Assembly (NCBI GenBank): GCA_949893755.1
Contig: CATLCV010000001.1
Coordinates: forward strand, 1 to 57,090
Length of the DNA stretch: 57,090 bases
Source of the DNA: an uncultured Lachnospiraceae bacterium
GTDB lineage: Bacteria; Bacillota; Clostridia; Lachnospirales; Lachnospiraceae
Direction of reading: 5' to 3'
Under the pieces are notes generated by a model. That model worked only from the letters and a program-made list of their open reading frames with translations. It made no database searches and was not told the origin of the DNA. The position numbers and the translations under genes are program-made. This document shows positions 7,608 to 16,916 of the stretch, piece by piece (positions within the stretch are counted from its first letter, which is position 1; every line of letters begins with the position of its first letter).

Positions 7608-8951
7608 GTGCCTGCTCTGGAAATTTTTTTCAACATGTTTGCAGATTCACTCAACGGCCACGCCGCATTTGCCGTCTATCTGTTCGTCATTATGGATGAG
7701 CGCGGGCAAAACCGGCTGAAAAAGCTGCCTGTCCTGCTGCTCTCTCCTCTGGCAGTCTCGTTGATTGCCACGGCCTTCTCCACAGGCACTCCCGATAACT
7801 CCATCCTCCGCTACTGCCTCTACTCCGCTCTGATCCTGCTCATGTGTACCCTGTGGGTACGGTGGGCATGGCACATCGGATTTTGGCCGGCCTTTGCCGC
7901 AGCATGCATGGCGGGTATACTCCAGGTGGCCGTGTCCTGTCTGTCCCAGATTCTTTCCCTCAGGCTCCCCATTTCCCTGGAGCATGGCCGCCACTTCGCA
8001 GTGGTAATGATTGTTTATTTTTCCGTTGTATTGAGCACCTCCGTCCTGTTGTATCGTCTGCGTTTCGGAGCCTGGTTCCGGCTGCTGCTGGAGGATGAAA
8101 GCAACCAACGCCGGACAGCCCTGCTTCTGTTTGCGCTGGAAGCCGCCATGGAGACATTCCTTCTCCTGCAGAGCGGAATCCGCTCGGACTATCTGGTGCA
8201 ATATTACTTCCTGACAATGATGATGGCTGTGCTGATGGCCGGGCTGGTGGTCCATCTGGCCCAGCGGTTCGATGCCGCCCGGAAGCTGGAGGCCCAGCGG
8301 GACACCATCGCCAGGCAGCAACTCTACGAGCAGGATCTGGAATCCATCCGCCAGGAGGTGCGCAGATTCCGCCACGACTATAAAAATCTGCTGTCGGGTC
8401 TGTCAGAGGCAGCAGCCGGCGGAGAACTGGATCAGCTTCGTACTTCCCTGTCCGAGCTGGATACAGATTTCGATAGACGCATCGGAGAAAAAATCCAGGT
8501 CTCAGTCCAGATCGGCAATCTGCTCATTCCCCAGGTAAGGAGCCTTCTGCTGTCCAAGCTGGCAGCTATGGGCGGGAAAGGGATCGACTGCCGTATGGAG
8601 GTTCTCTATCCTGTAAAAAAGGTGGGGATTGATGTGTGGGATTTCGTGCGCTGCCTGGGCATTCTCCTGGACAACGCTGCCGAAGGAGCTTTGGAGACAG
8701 AAGCGCCTTGGGTAGAGATCCTCCTGCTTGCCCGGGAGGAAGAACTGTCCCTGCGGGTGTCCAATCCCTACGCCGGAACCATTGAGCCTGATAAAATCTG
8801 GGAAGAATCCTTCTCTACCAAAGGGGCGGGCCGGGGACTGGGTCTTCCCAATTATCAGCGTATTTTATCCGAATATCCCAATACAGCGACCTCCACCGGT
8901 TGGGCAGGAGGGGTGTTTGTCCAGGAACTGACCATAGGAGGAGCACTATGA
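7608..8951 (+). CDS. AgrC/ComD-like GHKL sensor histidine kinase
   Basis: A 447-residue membrane kinase. About six hydrophobic helices fill residues 1-215, followed by a coiled linker, the H-box RRFRHDYKNLLSGL (phosphohistidine His256), and a GHKL ATPase domain with an N-box (LLDNAAEGAL) and G-box (GAGRGLGLPNYQ). This is the architecture of peptide-pheromone sensors such as AgrC. The GTG at 7608 is chosen because AAAGGAGG lies 7 nt upstream; the earlier ATG at 7578 has no site. The next gene overlaps it by ATGA. No AgrB, AgrD or other peptide-maturation gene is visible nearby, so the signal is unknown. Confidence 0.88.
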   Translation: MPALEIFFNMFADSLNGHAAFAVYLFVIMDERGQNRLKKLPVLLLSPLAVSLIATAFSTGTPDNSILRYCLYSALILLMCTLWVRWAWHIGFWPAFAAACMAGILQVAVSCLSQILSLRLPISLEHGRHFAVVMIVYFSVVLSTSVLLYRLRFGAWFRLLLEDESNQRRTALLLFALEAAMETFLLLQSGIRSDYLVQYYFLTMMMAVLMAGLVVHLAQRFDAARKLEAQRDTIARQQLYEQDLESIRQEVRRFRHDYKNLLSGLSEAAAGGELDQLRTSLSELDTDFDRRIGEKIQVSVQIGNLLIPQVRSLLLSKLAAMGGKGIDCRMEVLYPVKKVGIDVWDFVRCLGILLDNAAEGALETEAPWVEILLLAREEELSLRVSNPYAGTIEPDKIWEESFSTKGAGRGLGLPNYQRILSEYPNTATSTGWAGGVFVQELTIGGAL

Positions 8952-9682
8952 TTTCTATTTACATCTGCGATGATGAGGAAACTGTCCGCCACCAGATCAA
9001 GACCGCCCTGGAATGGAAAATCTTGATGGAAGACTATGACATGAAGGTCATATGCACTGCGGCAGCCCAGGAACTGTTCGATATCTTGGAGGATAACCGC
9101 CGGAGCATCTACTTCCTGGATGTGGATCTGAAGGATGAAGCATGGGACGGCTTCACTCTGGGGCAGGAACTGCGGCGTCGGGATCCCCATGGCACACTGA
9201 TCTATATCACCGGCTACGGCGATCTGGCGTGGAAGACCTTCCAATACCATCTGGAAGCATTTGACTATATCGTGAAAGACAAAGAGCAGACCGGCCCCTT
9301 CGCCGCCCGCTGCCTGGACGCTGTCCATGCCCGTCTGCAGGACGAATGCCGGGATCCGGCGGAAATATTTTCCCTGCGGTCGGGGGACGAAACCCGGTAC
9401 ATCTCCCTGGAGGATATCCTGTTCTTCGAGACCGCGCCCAAAGCGCACCACGTTTTCCTGCACACAGCGGACAGCCGGGTAGATTTTGTGGGCAGTCTGA
9501 ATGAGCTGGAAGTCAGATTGGGCGAGCGGTTCATTCGAGTACACCGGGCTTATCTGGCGGCGTGGGATAAGATCGAAGCAGTGGACTGGAAGAAAAACAA
9601 GATCCGGGTAGGTGGACGGGAATGCCTGCTGTCCCGGACCGGGAAGGCGGCATTGAAAAAGAGAGGGGGAGAGGGCCTGTGA
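8948..9682 (+). CDS. LytTR-family response regulator (AgrA-like)
   Basis: A 244-residue cytoplasmic regulator: receiver domain (residues 1-120; acidic pair at Asp8/Asp9, phosphoacceptor Asp58 in FLDVDL) and LytTR DNA-binding domain (about 140-238, with FIRVHRAYL and IRVGG). It should be phosphorylated by the overlapping upstream GHKL kinase. The start at 8948 has GGAGG 6 nt upstream and overlaps the kinase stop, indicating translational coupling; an earlier ATG at 8900 lies inside the kinase gene. LytTR proteins bind pairs of short direct repeats, and such a pair lies just downstream at 9703-9734. Confidence 0.9.
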   Translation: MISIYICDDEETVRHQIKTALEWKILMEDYDMKVICTAAAQELFDILEDNRRSIYFLDVDLKDEAWDGFTLGQELRRRDPHGTLIYITGYGDLAWKTFQYHLEAFDYIVKDKEQTGPFAARCLDAVHARLQDECRDPAEIFSLRSGDETRYISLEDILFFETAPKAHHVFLHTADSRVDFVGSLNELEVRLGERFIRVHRAYLAAWDKIEAVDWKKNKIRVGGRECLLSRTGKAALKKRGGEGL

Positions 9683-9703
9683 AGCTCTCTCCCTTATATT
9701 TTA
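9667..9703 (+). terminator. Terminator of the GHKL/LytTR operon
   Basis: GGGAGAG (9667-9673) pairs with CTCTCCC (9687-9693), followed by TTATATTTT. The stem includes the regulator's stop codon region. It would insulate the two-component operon from the DUF6440 gene. Confidence 0.6.
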
Positions 9704-9769
9704 CCGTTTAGGAACATTTTGGACTGTTTAGGAAACCTGACCCACAAATGGATTGGGCCCTGCTATACT
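9703..9769 (+). promoter_or_regulatory. LytTR-type direct repeats and extended -10 promoter of the DUF6440 gene
   Basis: ACCGTTTAGGAA (9703-9714) and ACTGTTTAGGAA (9723-9734) are direct repeats differing at one base and starting 20 bp apart, matching how AgrA/LytTR dimers bind. An extended -10, TGCTATACT (9761-9769), lies about 27 bp downstream of the second repeat with no good -35, as expected for an activated promoter. The upstream LytTR regulator is the natural binder. Confidence 0.7.
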
Positions 9770-9818
9770 TCCTCTGGCAGACAGGATTAAAAACAGTAGT
9801 AGAAAGGAGCGTGAGCAT

Positions 9819-10004
9819 ATGGCAAAGCAAAAAGAGCGCTTTGTGGAGGTTTACTCCCAGGGACTCACCAACGTGGAAAAGATCATCGTGGATACCCAAA
9901 CCGGCGTGAATTACTTACTGGCCGCTTCCACTCTGACGGCAGGCTGCGGAATGAGCGTCCTGGTAGACGCAGACGGCAAGCCCATCGTCACCCCTATGGA
10001 TTGA
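9819..10004 (+). CDS. DUF6440-family microprotein
   Basis: A 61-residue protein with no signal peptide. KIIVDTQTGVNYLLAAS and VLVDADGKPIV match the DUF6440 pattern of a short beta-rich domain; function unknown. The start at 9819 is taken from AAAGGAG placed 9 nt upstream; the longer frame from 9753 runs through the promoter region. It is the only gene between the LytTR repeats and the terminator at 10050-10090, so it appears to be the direct output of the GHKL/LytTR pair. It lacks the cysteine and signal features of an AgrD-like pheromone precursor. Confidence 0.75.
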   Translation: MAKQKERFVEVYSQGLTNVEKIIVDTQTGVNYLLAASTLTAGCGMSVLVDADGKPIVTPMD

Positions 10005-10049
10005 TGCAGGTTCAACGAACACAGTATTATATTGATTTTATCTTGTCCG

Positions 10050-10090
10050 AAACATCAGGCAGTCTTTCTATATGACCTGCCTGATGTTTT
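10050..10090. terminator. Strong hairpin terminator between convergent genes
   Basis: AAACATCAGGCAG (10050-10062) pairs perfectly over 13 bp with CTGCCTGATGTTT (10077-10089), with T-rich sequence on the plus-strand side. It lies between the DUF6440 stop and the stop of the minus-strand ATPase gene at 10105 and could serve both. Confidence 0.8.
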
Positions 10091-10104
10091 GAGTCTGCTA
10101 TTTT

Positions 10105-11079
10105 TTAATCCCAGATAATGAACTTCATGAATCTTTTTGCCGCATTAAACACTTTTGCGGACAAATATGCCTTTACCAGTTTTTTCTTGGAATAGCACCA
10201 GACCGGATTTTCTTTTGTTTTATCTGTCAGGAATCTGGTAAAGAACTGTTCCCAACTGGCATATTCACTACTGTCGATATGTTCTTCCGGCTGCTGAAGG
10301 ATTGATGTACTATTGATATCTGGAATCACATTTATTGAAAGCAGCATCCATTCAAAAGACTCCGGCGCATATAGAACAATATTATTTTCTGCAGATAAGC
10401 ATTCACTTACATCTTTCATTTCCGAGCCAAAAGCCGCCCCGTCAACTATGATCAGCTTCTTTCCTGGAATGCTTTTACTGTCAGTTATTTTTTTCATTAT
10501 ATTGGATTTTCCATTTGCCGAAACACATTCTATATGTTTTTGTTTGGACAATTCTGTAAAAAACTGATAGCCGCTGTTCGAATCTTCTGTAATCACAAAT
10601 TTCGGATCAATCCCTTCTTTCTCAGATAGTTCCCCATATAAATGATAGATCTCATTATATTTTTGTTTTACCTCATGAAATTTACCTGACTTACGAAATC
10701 CATAAATTTCCTGAATACTATATGGAAGCATGGGAAGCTTCTCTCGGGTCGCAAAAACAAAATAATTATCTGATGCCTGCACAAGCTCCGCAAATCTTTT
10801 TGAAGTAAGAAAACGATTCCCTTCATCTATAAATATAATACTTTTCGATATTTCACTCAGTTGATGCTCCCAGTCTTCATCGTCCAAAGTTCTGCAGGGA
10901 CAGCCGCATGAAAGTGAAACGCCGCTGTCCGAACCAAATCTTCTGTACTCACGAATCAGATCAATCAATACCGTTTTTCCAGAACCGCTGTCTCCTGTAA
11001 AAATCGTAATGTTTCTTTTTATCCGGAAGTCGTATTTCACCTTCCTGGTTTCTACAATTACCCTGTACGCACCTTTCAT
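10105..11079 (-). CDS. P-loop ATPase, partner of a DUF4869 protein (possible TOPRIM-like C-terminus)
   Basis: A 324-residue protein with Walker A GDSGSGKT (residues 29-36) and Walker B IIFIDE (81-86), separated by an unusual cysteine-bearing segment, SLSCGCPCRTLD. The C-terminal half carries VITEDSNSGYQFF and KLIIVDGAAFGSEM, which could be a TOPRIM-like nuclease core (acidic E..G and D-G-x-x-x-G); that is an inference. It starts 6 nt after the DUF4869 gene, with AGGAG inside that gene's end, so the two are one operon. A 97-bp internal fragment is duplicated at 6744-6840. Role unknown; a conflict or defence role is possible. Confidence 0.7.
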   Translation of the reverse strand: MKGAYRVIVETRKVKYDFRIKRNITIFTGDSGSGKTVLIDLIREYRRFGSDSGVSLSCGCPCRTLDDEDWEHQLSEISKSIIFIDEGNRFLTSKRFAELVQASDNYFVFATREKLPMLPYSIQEIYGFRKSGKFHEVKQKYNEIYHLYGELSEKEGIDPKFVITEDSNSGYQFFTELSKQKHIECVSANGKSNIMKKITDSKSIPGKKLIIVDGAAFGSEMKDVSECLSAENNIVLYAPESFEWMLLSINVIPDINSTSILQQPEEHIDSSEYASWEQFFTRFLTDKTKENPVWCYSKKKLVKAYLSAKVFNAAKRFMKFIIWD

Positions 11080-11085
11080 TTTTCG

Positions 11086-11544
11086 CTACTCCTGCCCCAT
11101 TTCGTTTAAGTATTTACTGGCTACAGGAATCAGTTCTTTCATAGAATGTACGATTTCCCCGCCGTTTTTTATTTTTATTTCAAATACTGTGTCCTTCCCA
11201 AATCCCATCATATGTCTGAGATTGATTGTCAGATCCTTTTTCTTCCCTATTTCCAATATCCATTTTGCACAGTTATCTCCACAGGTTGACGCATTGAATA
11301 TTTTATCTGATTCATTCAGCATCAATAATAATGTTTTCACGCCCCCTGATAACCGCTCAGGCGGAATTTGTCCCAGAACCGGGCTGTTGATGCACTCTCC
11401 GCTCAAAACTTCTGAATCATCAACATCCTGGATCATCTCTTTTGCAAGTTCGGAATCAAACCACTCCGGCTCATACGTATTTTTAAAATAAACGCTTGTA
11501 TTATAAATGCTGTTCTCAACATCCCCATAAATGATTGTAAGCAT
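11086..11544 (-). CDS. DUF4869-family protein
   Basis: A 152-residue cytoplasmic protein. The segments ERLSGGVKTLLLMLN and FNASTCGDNCAKWILEIGKK are the recognisable DUF4869 core; no catalytic function is known to me for this family. The start at 11544 is chosen because GGAGG lies 6 nt before it; the earlier ATG overlaps that ribosome site. The LSGGVKTLL stretch resembles an ABC signature motif, but no Walker motifs are present here; it could complement the partner ATPase encoded 6 nt downstream. The pair travels as a two-gene unit. Confidence 0.75.
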   Translation of the reverse strand: MLTIIYGDVENSIYNTSVYFKNTYEPEWFDSELAKEMIQDVDDSEVLSGECINSPVLGQIPPERLSGGVKTLLLMLNESDKIFNASTCGDNCAKWILEIGKKKDLTINLRHMMGFGKDTVFEIKIKNGGEIVHSMKELIPVASKYLNEMGQE

Positions 11545-11666
11545 AAGATACCTCCTCATTTTTTCACAATGATAGCGATTCTGTACGAACCTGTAACCAC
11601 AATGCTTTTATGTGCATCCTCCTGACCGATCAGCGTAGTATTCAGCTGGGATGTGACACGGAACCA

Positions 11667-13958
11667 CTACGCTTCAATCGTAACCTCCCCAAATGCTTTC
11701 AAAAACTGCTTCCTCCCATACCCTGCAAACTCCACTTCCACCGTCATCTCATCTTCCGACACCAGGATCCCCTCCCCGTACTTCGGGTGTCTCGCGCGCT
11801 TCACGGCTGTTTTCTTCTCTTCCTCCCGCTCTCTTTTTTCCCGGATCTGTTCCTGAACCTCCCGGCGGAGCTGCTGCAGATTGCTCCTCTTCTCCCCCTC
11901 ACTGCGCAGCTCCTCCCACTCCAGAAGGTGGGGCGGGAGCATCCGCAGATACCGGCTGTATTCCCCGGAAACTCTGGGCTCCCCCGGGTTGGTATAGTAG
12001 GACAGTTCCAGTTCATCCTTCGCTCGGGTGATCCCCACGAAGAACAGTCTCCGCTCCTCTTCCTCCTGCTCCATACTCTGGCTGTGAAGCGGGATCAGTC
12101 CCTGGTTCATCCCGATCAGGAATACAATCTCAAATTCCAGCCCTTTTGATGCATGCAGCGTCATCAGCTTCACAGTATCTCTTGGAAAAATACCATTCCC
12201 GATTTTGGCAACTTCCCTGGCGATCCCGTCTCCAGCTGCTCCATCACCGTTTCCGATCGCAGCGCTGAACACGGTTCCGTCATGGTTTCCTATAAAATCA
12301 CTCTCTTCCACTTCTCCGTCCCCGCTCAGCAGATTCACCCCATACAGCGCCGACCGATTCACAAATTCCCTGCTTCCATCAATCAGTCCGCAGTCCTTTT
12401 CTCCGCAATATCGGCAGATTTTTTCCAGAAGCTTTAACACCAGCTTTTCATCCTCGTAATAGGAGGATGCCGTCGGATGCAGCGCTTCCTTCAATCCAAA
12501 AAACGCAAATATCTCCGCAGCCCCGGGAACCTTTTCCTTTTTCTTCCACTCTTCCTGCCCCTGAAACTCCATCATCCTCCGGTACAGCAGAACACTGTCC
12601 CGCTTTTGTTCCTGAATGGTCTTCTTCGCTTTCGCCCGGGTACATTTCTCCCCGTACTGCGGATCGGCAAGTACATCTATCCCCACCTGCTCATCCGCAG
12701 GATTGACAGAAAACCGCAGCACCTTGATCAGCCAGTCCAGTACCGGGATATCCCTGATTGTCTTCCGTACAGATACTTCATAGGGGATCTGCTGCCTCTC
12801 AAATACCTTTTCCAAAATCTCCGACTGCTTCTGCAGCCGGTAAAATACTGCGATCTCACCGTATGCCCTGCCGCCGTCATGAAGCGCGTGGATCCGCTCC
12901 GCCAGGTATTCCGCCTCCTGAAATGGATCATAGTGGTTCTTTACCATGATCTTCCCCCCTGTCTCCCGGCTGCTCTGGATTCCCGTACCGGACTGCTGGA
13001 ATCGGTTTGCCGCTTCCAGGATGGACGCACTGGAACGGTAATTGACAGGAAGGGACAGCTCCTTTGCCTGAAAACGGTGTTTCAGAAGATAGAACATATT
13101 CTCCCCCGTTCCCCGCCAGCTGTAGATCACCTGATTCGGATCGCCCACCGCAAACAATCTGGTATCCTTGCCTTTCAGTGCTTCCAGAAATTCAATCTGC
13201 AGCGCATCGCTGTCCTGTACCTCATCCACGATAATCCATTGCGGATGCCAGGGCAATGCCGGATTTTCCCCATATTCCCCCGGCAATTCCTTTGTCCGGC
13301 CTTCCCTGGTATATGACATTTCCTTTTCTGATACAGGATTCCCCGTTCTCCCGACCAGCAGCAGTTCCGTACACACCCGCAGCAAATCGGAAAAAGACAT
13401 TTTATTCTGCTGCTTCTTTTCCGCTTCCAGCAGCGGATACAGCAAAAACAGATCGTCCTTATATCTGCTGCTTTCCTTACCCCGCAGATATCCCTGATAC
13501 TCCTGCTCCAGGCGTTTTTTCAATCGGTTCTTATACTTCACCTTCAGCTTTTGCGCCGTGATCACCTCCGCCGCCAGATCCGCCTCTTCATCCGGACTGA
13601 TCACGGTGAACTCCCGATTCCATCCCATCTGCTCCACGGGAAGCTGATTTTTCAGCAAATGCAACGCCACACTGTGAAATGTACCGAATCCCCGCACCTG
13701 CTCCCTGGACAGATCGGCTTCCCTTTCTCTCAGCCTGCTGATGATCTCATCCGCCGCCTTATTGGTAAACGTCAGAACAACCATCTCTTCTAACGGAACC
13801 GACTTTTCATAATGCAGATACAGGATTTTCGCGATCAGCACCGTAGTCTTCCCGCTGCCCACATTGGCATTCACCACACAGGCCGGCGACTCATCCAGCA
13901 CCGCCTCCATCTGATATGGATTCAGATGCTTCCACTCTTCTTTAAAATCTGTCTTCAT
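11667..13958 (-). CDS. UvrD/PcrA-like superfamily I DNA helicase
   Basis: A 763-residue ATP-dependent 3'-5' helicase. Motifs in order: NANVGSGKTT (Walker A, about residues 30-39), VVLTFTNKAADEI (Ia), FGTFHSVALHLL (Ib), IIVDEVQDSD (II), AVGDPNQVIYSWRG (III), LSLPVNYRSS (IV), KLMTLHASKGLEFEIVF (V) and FVGITRAKDEL (VI). The tail, HPKYGEGILVSEDE and VEVEFAGYG, matches the PcrA C-terminal Tudor-like domain that contacts RNA polymerase. ATG at 13958 is preferred to the adjacent GTG. It follows the MrfA-like helicase gene by 114 nt and may be cotranscribed. Either a PcrA paralogue in repair or part of the neighbouring module. Confidence 0.88.
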   Translation of the reverse strand: MKTDFKEEWKHLNPYQMEAVLDESPACVVNANVGSGKTTVLIAKILYLHYEKSVPLEEMVVLTFTNKAADEIISRLREREADLSREQVRGFGTFHSVALHLLKNQLPVEQMGWNREFTVISPDEEADLAAEVITAQKLKVKYKNRLKKRLEQEYQGYLRGKESSRYKDDLFLLYPLLEAEKKQQNKMSFSDLLRVCTELLLVGRTGNPVSEKEMSYTREGRTKELPGEYGENPALPWHPQWIIVDEVQDSDALQIEFLEALKGKDTRLFAVGDPNQVIYSWRGTGENMFYLLKHRFQAKELSLPVNYRSSASILEAANRFQQSGTGIQSSRETGGKIMVKNHYDPFQEAEYLAERIHALHDGGRAYGEIAVFYRLQKQSEILEKVFERQQIPYEVSVRKTIRDIPVLDWLIKVLRFSVNPADEQVGIDVLADPQYGEKCTRAKAKKTIQEQKRDSVLLYRRMMEFQGQEEWKKKEKVPGAAEIFAFFGLKEALHPTASSYYEDEKLVLKLLEKICRYCGEKDCGLIDGSREFVNRSALYGVNLLSGDGEVEESDFIGNHDGTVFSAAIGNGDGAAGDGIAREVAKIGNGIFPRDTVKLMTLHASKGLEFEIVFLIGMNQGLIPLHSQSMEQEEEERRLFFVGITRAKDELELSYYTNPGEPRVSGEYSRYLRMLPPHLLEWEELRSEGEKRSNLQQLRREVQEQIREKREREEEKKTAVKRARHPKYGEGILVSEDEMTVEVEFAGYGRKQFLKAFGEVTIEA

Positions 13959-14072
13959 CACTTCTCGATTCTTTCTTTTTCTGCATCAACAGCCAAGAAA
14001 TCTTCCATGCGTGCGTTCATGCCGATCCCCGGCACAAACATTCATGAAAATTTTGCTGTTGAACTTTTTCAA

Positions 14073-16886
14073 TCATATTTTCGTATAATGTCTCTGCAGC
14101 TTTTCCTTTCGCTTTTTGTTCTCTTCTGTATTCTCCTCCGCAGTCACTTCCACCTTCATATCAAGAGGACACTGTGCATGCCTGCGCAGTATGTTTTCTA
14201 TCTCCCGCATATTTTCTGGTTCCTGCAGCCATGTTTTATAGAATGCGCTCTCAACTGTCAGCACCAGGCAATGCGCGGACACTTCCACACGTTTTACGGT
14301 CTGCAGGAAGGCCGCGCCGCCTTCTCCATTTTGCACCGCATTTTCGCAAAGCTCTGCCCATTGTTCCGGCAATCTTGAAAATGCATATTCTTTTCGAACG
14401 ATCGGCCGCTCCTTCTCCGCATATTTCCCGCCGTATTGAGGCGGTTCGCTCTTTTCTTTCAGATTTTTCAGCCCCCACAGTACCATGTTCTTATCCAGGC
14501 TGTAATCCCCCACGCAGGCAGGACAGCCATTTTCACAGGCGCACCCGCTGACCATGCGGATGGCGTTGTCTATGATCTGCGGCACCAGGTCATAAATTTT
14601 CTCCGAATACCCCAGGCCGCCCTCATACCTGTCATAGATATACAGCGCGACCTGCTGCCCGAACGCATTTGTCTCCTGGGAATATACCGGGCCGGACGGA
14701 TATCCCTCCTCAGATTCCTCCTTCAAAGTCATACTCTCATTTCCCAGACTCGCTGCTTCTTCCAGCGCACGTTCATCTCCGGCATTCCCGGAATCCTCCC
14801 GGAGCATCACGCCGCCGGAGATCACCGCATCAATATCCTCCCGCGCCGTCATTGTGACCATCATAGCCGCATTTTTTATGGCATGGGAAATGCCTTCAAA
14901 ATGGTCATTCAGCACCAGTTCCCCTGCCGCGTTCGGCAGCAGCAGACTGTGATACACTTCGATCACATTCTGAGGGATCTCCATCCAGGTGCTCTCGGTA
15001 TCATAATCCTTCTGCAGAGTCTCCGGAAGCTGCACATATCCCAGGTTCTGATGATTATGGAACTGCAGCTTCTTGAACATGTAGATCATTTCATTGATAT
15101 TAATGTCCCCAAAATGCACCCGTGTCCGCCCAAACTCCGTCTCTTCAAATACCTGCAGGATCTTCGTATCCATTTCCCCGGCCGGAACCGTATAGTAATT
15201 TCCGGAAAATGGGACAGCAACCGCGGTCCGACTGACCAGATCCAGCCTCAGCACTTCGTAAAGCGCTCCTTCATGCATATAGACCGCTCCCGGATGCAGT
15301 TCGTGATAGGCCTGGGATTCGTCCATCTCCGTGATCACTCTTGAACCGGATGGCTCCTGGATCCGCTGTCCGGATTCCCCGCTTTCATCCAGGATCAGCT
15401 TAAACCGCGTCTGATCCATATTCCGCAGGCTGTAATCCCCTGCTGGAAATGCCGGCCCGGCCCAGACGAAGCGCCCGGAAATGGATTTTACTTCTTCCGC
15501 ATTCAGCAGCACCGGAAGGATCTCCCCCAGGTCCGGAAACAATCCGATATCATCCATCGTCAGCGGCATTTCCGCCGCAGCCGCCCGGACGTGGGACAGC
15601 TCGATCAGCAGATTGTTCGGATCTACAATGGCATTTTCGCTCTGCATGGAAAAGAGCCATTCCGGATCGACCGCAATATACTGATCAAAGGGCTGGTTCG
15701 CAAGGATCAGATAATTGACGCACTTTTCCCCGTTTCTCCCGGCCCGCCCGGTCTGCTGCCAGAAGGAAGCCCGGGTTCCCGGATAGCCTGCAAGCACCGT
15801 GGAATCCAGCTTTCCAATGTCGATCCCCAGCTCCAGCGCATTGGTCGAGACCAGTCCGGACAGCTCCCCTTCCAGCATCTTCCGCTCAATTTCCTTTCGT
15901 TCCAGCGGCGTATATCCGCCCCGGTAGCCTGCGATCCGGCTGCTTCCTCCGTTCCCTAAAAATGCGGCCATATCCAGCTTGTCCCTGGTTTCCTTTAAAA
16001 TGACCTCCACATTTCTCCGTGATCTCGCAAATGCAATGAAATTCCGCTCGTTTTCCACCAACCGGCAGACCACCTCCGACGCAATGGAGGAAGCCGACTT
16101 TCTCCCGTATATCTTGTCATGGGAACCCTTGATCAGGGGAGGCTGAATGATCCGGTATTCCTTTTCCGGAGCCGGAGAACCATCCTGATCGATCAGCACA
16201 AACGAGGCCCCGCAGATCAGTTCCGCCAGCTCCACCGGATTTGCAATGGTGGCCGAACTGCACAGAAACTGCGGCGCGGACTGATAATAATTGCAGATCC
16301 GTTTCATACGGCGGAAGAGATTGGTCAGGTGCGCGCCGAAGGCACCCCGGTAGCTGTGCAGTTCATCGATCACTATGTATTTCAGATTGGAAAAAATAAA
16401 ATCGAATCCGTATTTGCTGTGGTTTGGAAGAAACGCAGAGTTCAGCATTTCCGGATTGGTCAGGATGATATTGGCGCTTTTGCGGATGCGGATGCGCTCT
16501 GCCGGCGCGGTGTCGCCGTCGTATACCCCGGCCGAGATCCGCCCCGGTCCAAAATATTCCAGAATCGGCTGTATCGCGCGGTACTGGTCGCTGGCAAGCG
16601 CCTTGGTGGGATAGATAAACACCGCTCTTGTCAGCGGGTTTTCCAGGATCCGCTGCAGAACCGGCAGGAGGAAGCTGAGTGTCTTGCCGCTGGCGGTTGA
16701 GGTTGTGATAACCGCGTTTGCGCCGCCCATAGCTGTCTCATACATTTCCGCCTGATGGGTATAGAGCCGGGGGATGCCGCGTGTATTCAGATATTCTCGA
16801 ATCTCCCTGCACAGAGAATCCGGAAATTCTGCATAAGCGGCAGATTTTTCCGGAATGATCTTTCTGTAGATTGTCAGGTTGTCCAT
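14073..16886 (-). CDS. DEAD/DEAH-box helicase with C-terminal DUF1998 zinc domain (YprA/MrfA-like)
   Basis: A 937-residue superfamily II helicase: motif I TTSTASGKTLSF, motif Ia YPTKALASDQ, motif II VIDELHSYRG, SSATIANP (III) and the helicase-C motifs TNALELGIDIG and QQTGRAGR. The DUF1998 region ends with the zinc-binding cysteines of SGCACENGCPACVGD. B. subtilis MrfA, of this type, repairs mitomycin-induced DNA damage with an exonuclease partner. Here the next upstream gene encodes a PD-(D/E)XK-like protein only 30 nt away. The start at 16886 has GGGGAGG 7 nt upstream. A housekeeping repair role is the default reading. Confidence 0.9.
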   Translation of the reverse strand: MDNLTIYRKIIPEKSAAYAEFPDSLCREIREYLNTRGIPRLYTHQAEMYETAMGGANAVITTSTASGKTLSFLLPVLQRILENPLTRAVFIYPTKALASDQYRAIQPILEYFGPGRISAGVYDGDTAPAERIRIRKSANIILTNPEMLNSAFLPNHSKYGFDFIFSNLKYIVIDELHSYRGAFGAHLTNLFRRMKRICNYYQSAPQFLCSSATIANPVELAELICGASFVLIDQDGSPAPEKEYRIIQPPLIKGSHDKIYGRKSASSIASEVVCRLVENERNFIAFARSRRNVEVILKETRDKLDMAAFLGNGGSSRIAGYRGGYTPLERKEIERKMLEGELSGLVSTNALELGIDIGKLDSTVLAGYPGTRASFWQQTGRAGRNGEKCVNYLILANQPFDQYIAVDPEWLFSMQSENAIVDPNNLLIELSHVRAAAAEMPLTMDDIGLFPDLGEILPVLLNAEEVKSISGRFVWAGPAFPAGDYSLRNMDQTRFKLILDESGESGQRIQEPSGSRVITEMDESQAYHELHPGAVYMHEGALYEVLRLDLVSRTAVAVPFSGNYYTVPAGEMDTKILQVFEETEFGRTRVHFGDININEMIYMFKKLQFHNHQNLGYVQLPETLQKDYDTESTWMEIPQNVIEVYHSLLLPNAAGELVLNDHFEGISHAIKNAAMMVTMTAREDIDAVISGGVMLREDSGNAGDERALEEAASLGNESMTLKEESEEGYPSGPVYSQETNAFGQQVALYIYDRYEGGLGYSEKIYDLVPQIIDNAIRMVSGCACENGCPACVGDYSLDKNMVLWGLKNLKEKSEPPQYGGKYAEKERPIVRKEYAFSRLPEQWAELCENAVQNGEGGAAFLQTVKRVEVSAHCLVLTVESAFYKTWLQEPENMREIENILRRHAQCPLDMKVEVTAEENTEENKKRKEKLQRHYTKI

Positions 16887-16916
16887 CACTATTCCTCCCC
16901 TTATTCTCACCCAACG

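Noticed and set aside
7647-8375. 242-codon minus-strand open frame opposite the GHKL kinase
   Set aside because: Gln/His-rich shadow composition; the plus strand has kinase motifs and a strong ribosome site.
9753-10004. DUF6440 gene as an AgrD-like pheromone precursor
   Set aside because: The product lacks an amphipathic leader, a conserved cysteine followed by an acidic tail, and any AgrB partner.
14436-15344. 302-codon plus-strand open frame opposite the DUF1998 helicase
   Set aside because: Antisense shadow of a well-conserved helicase gene.
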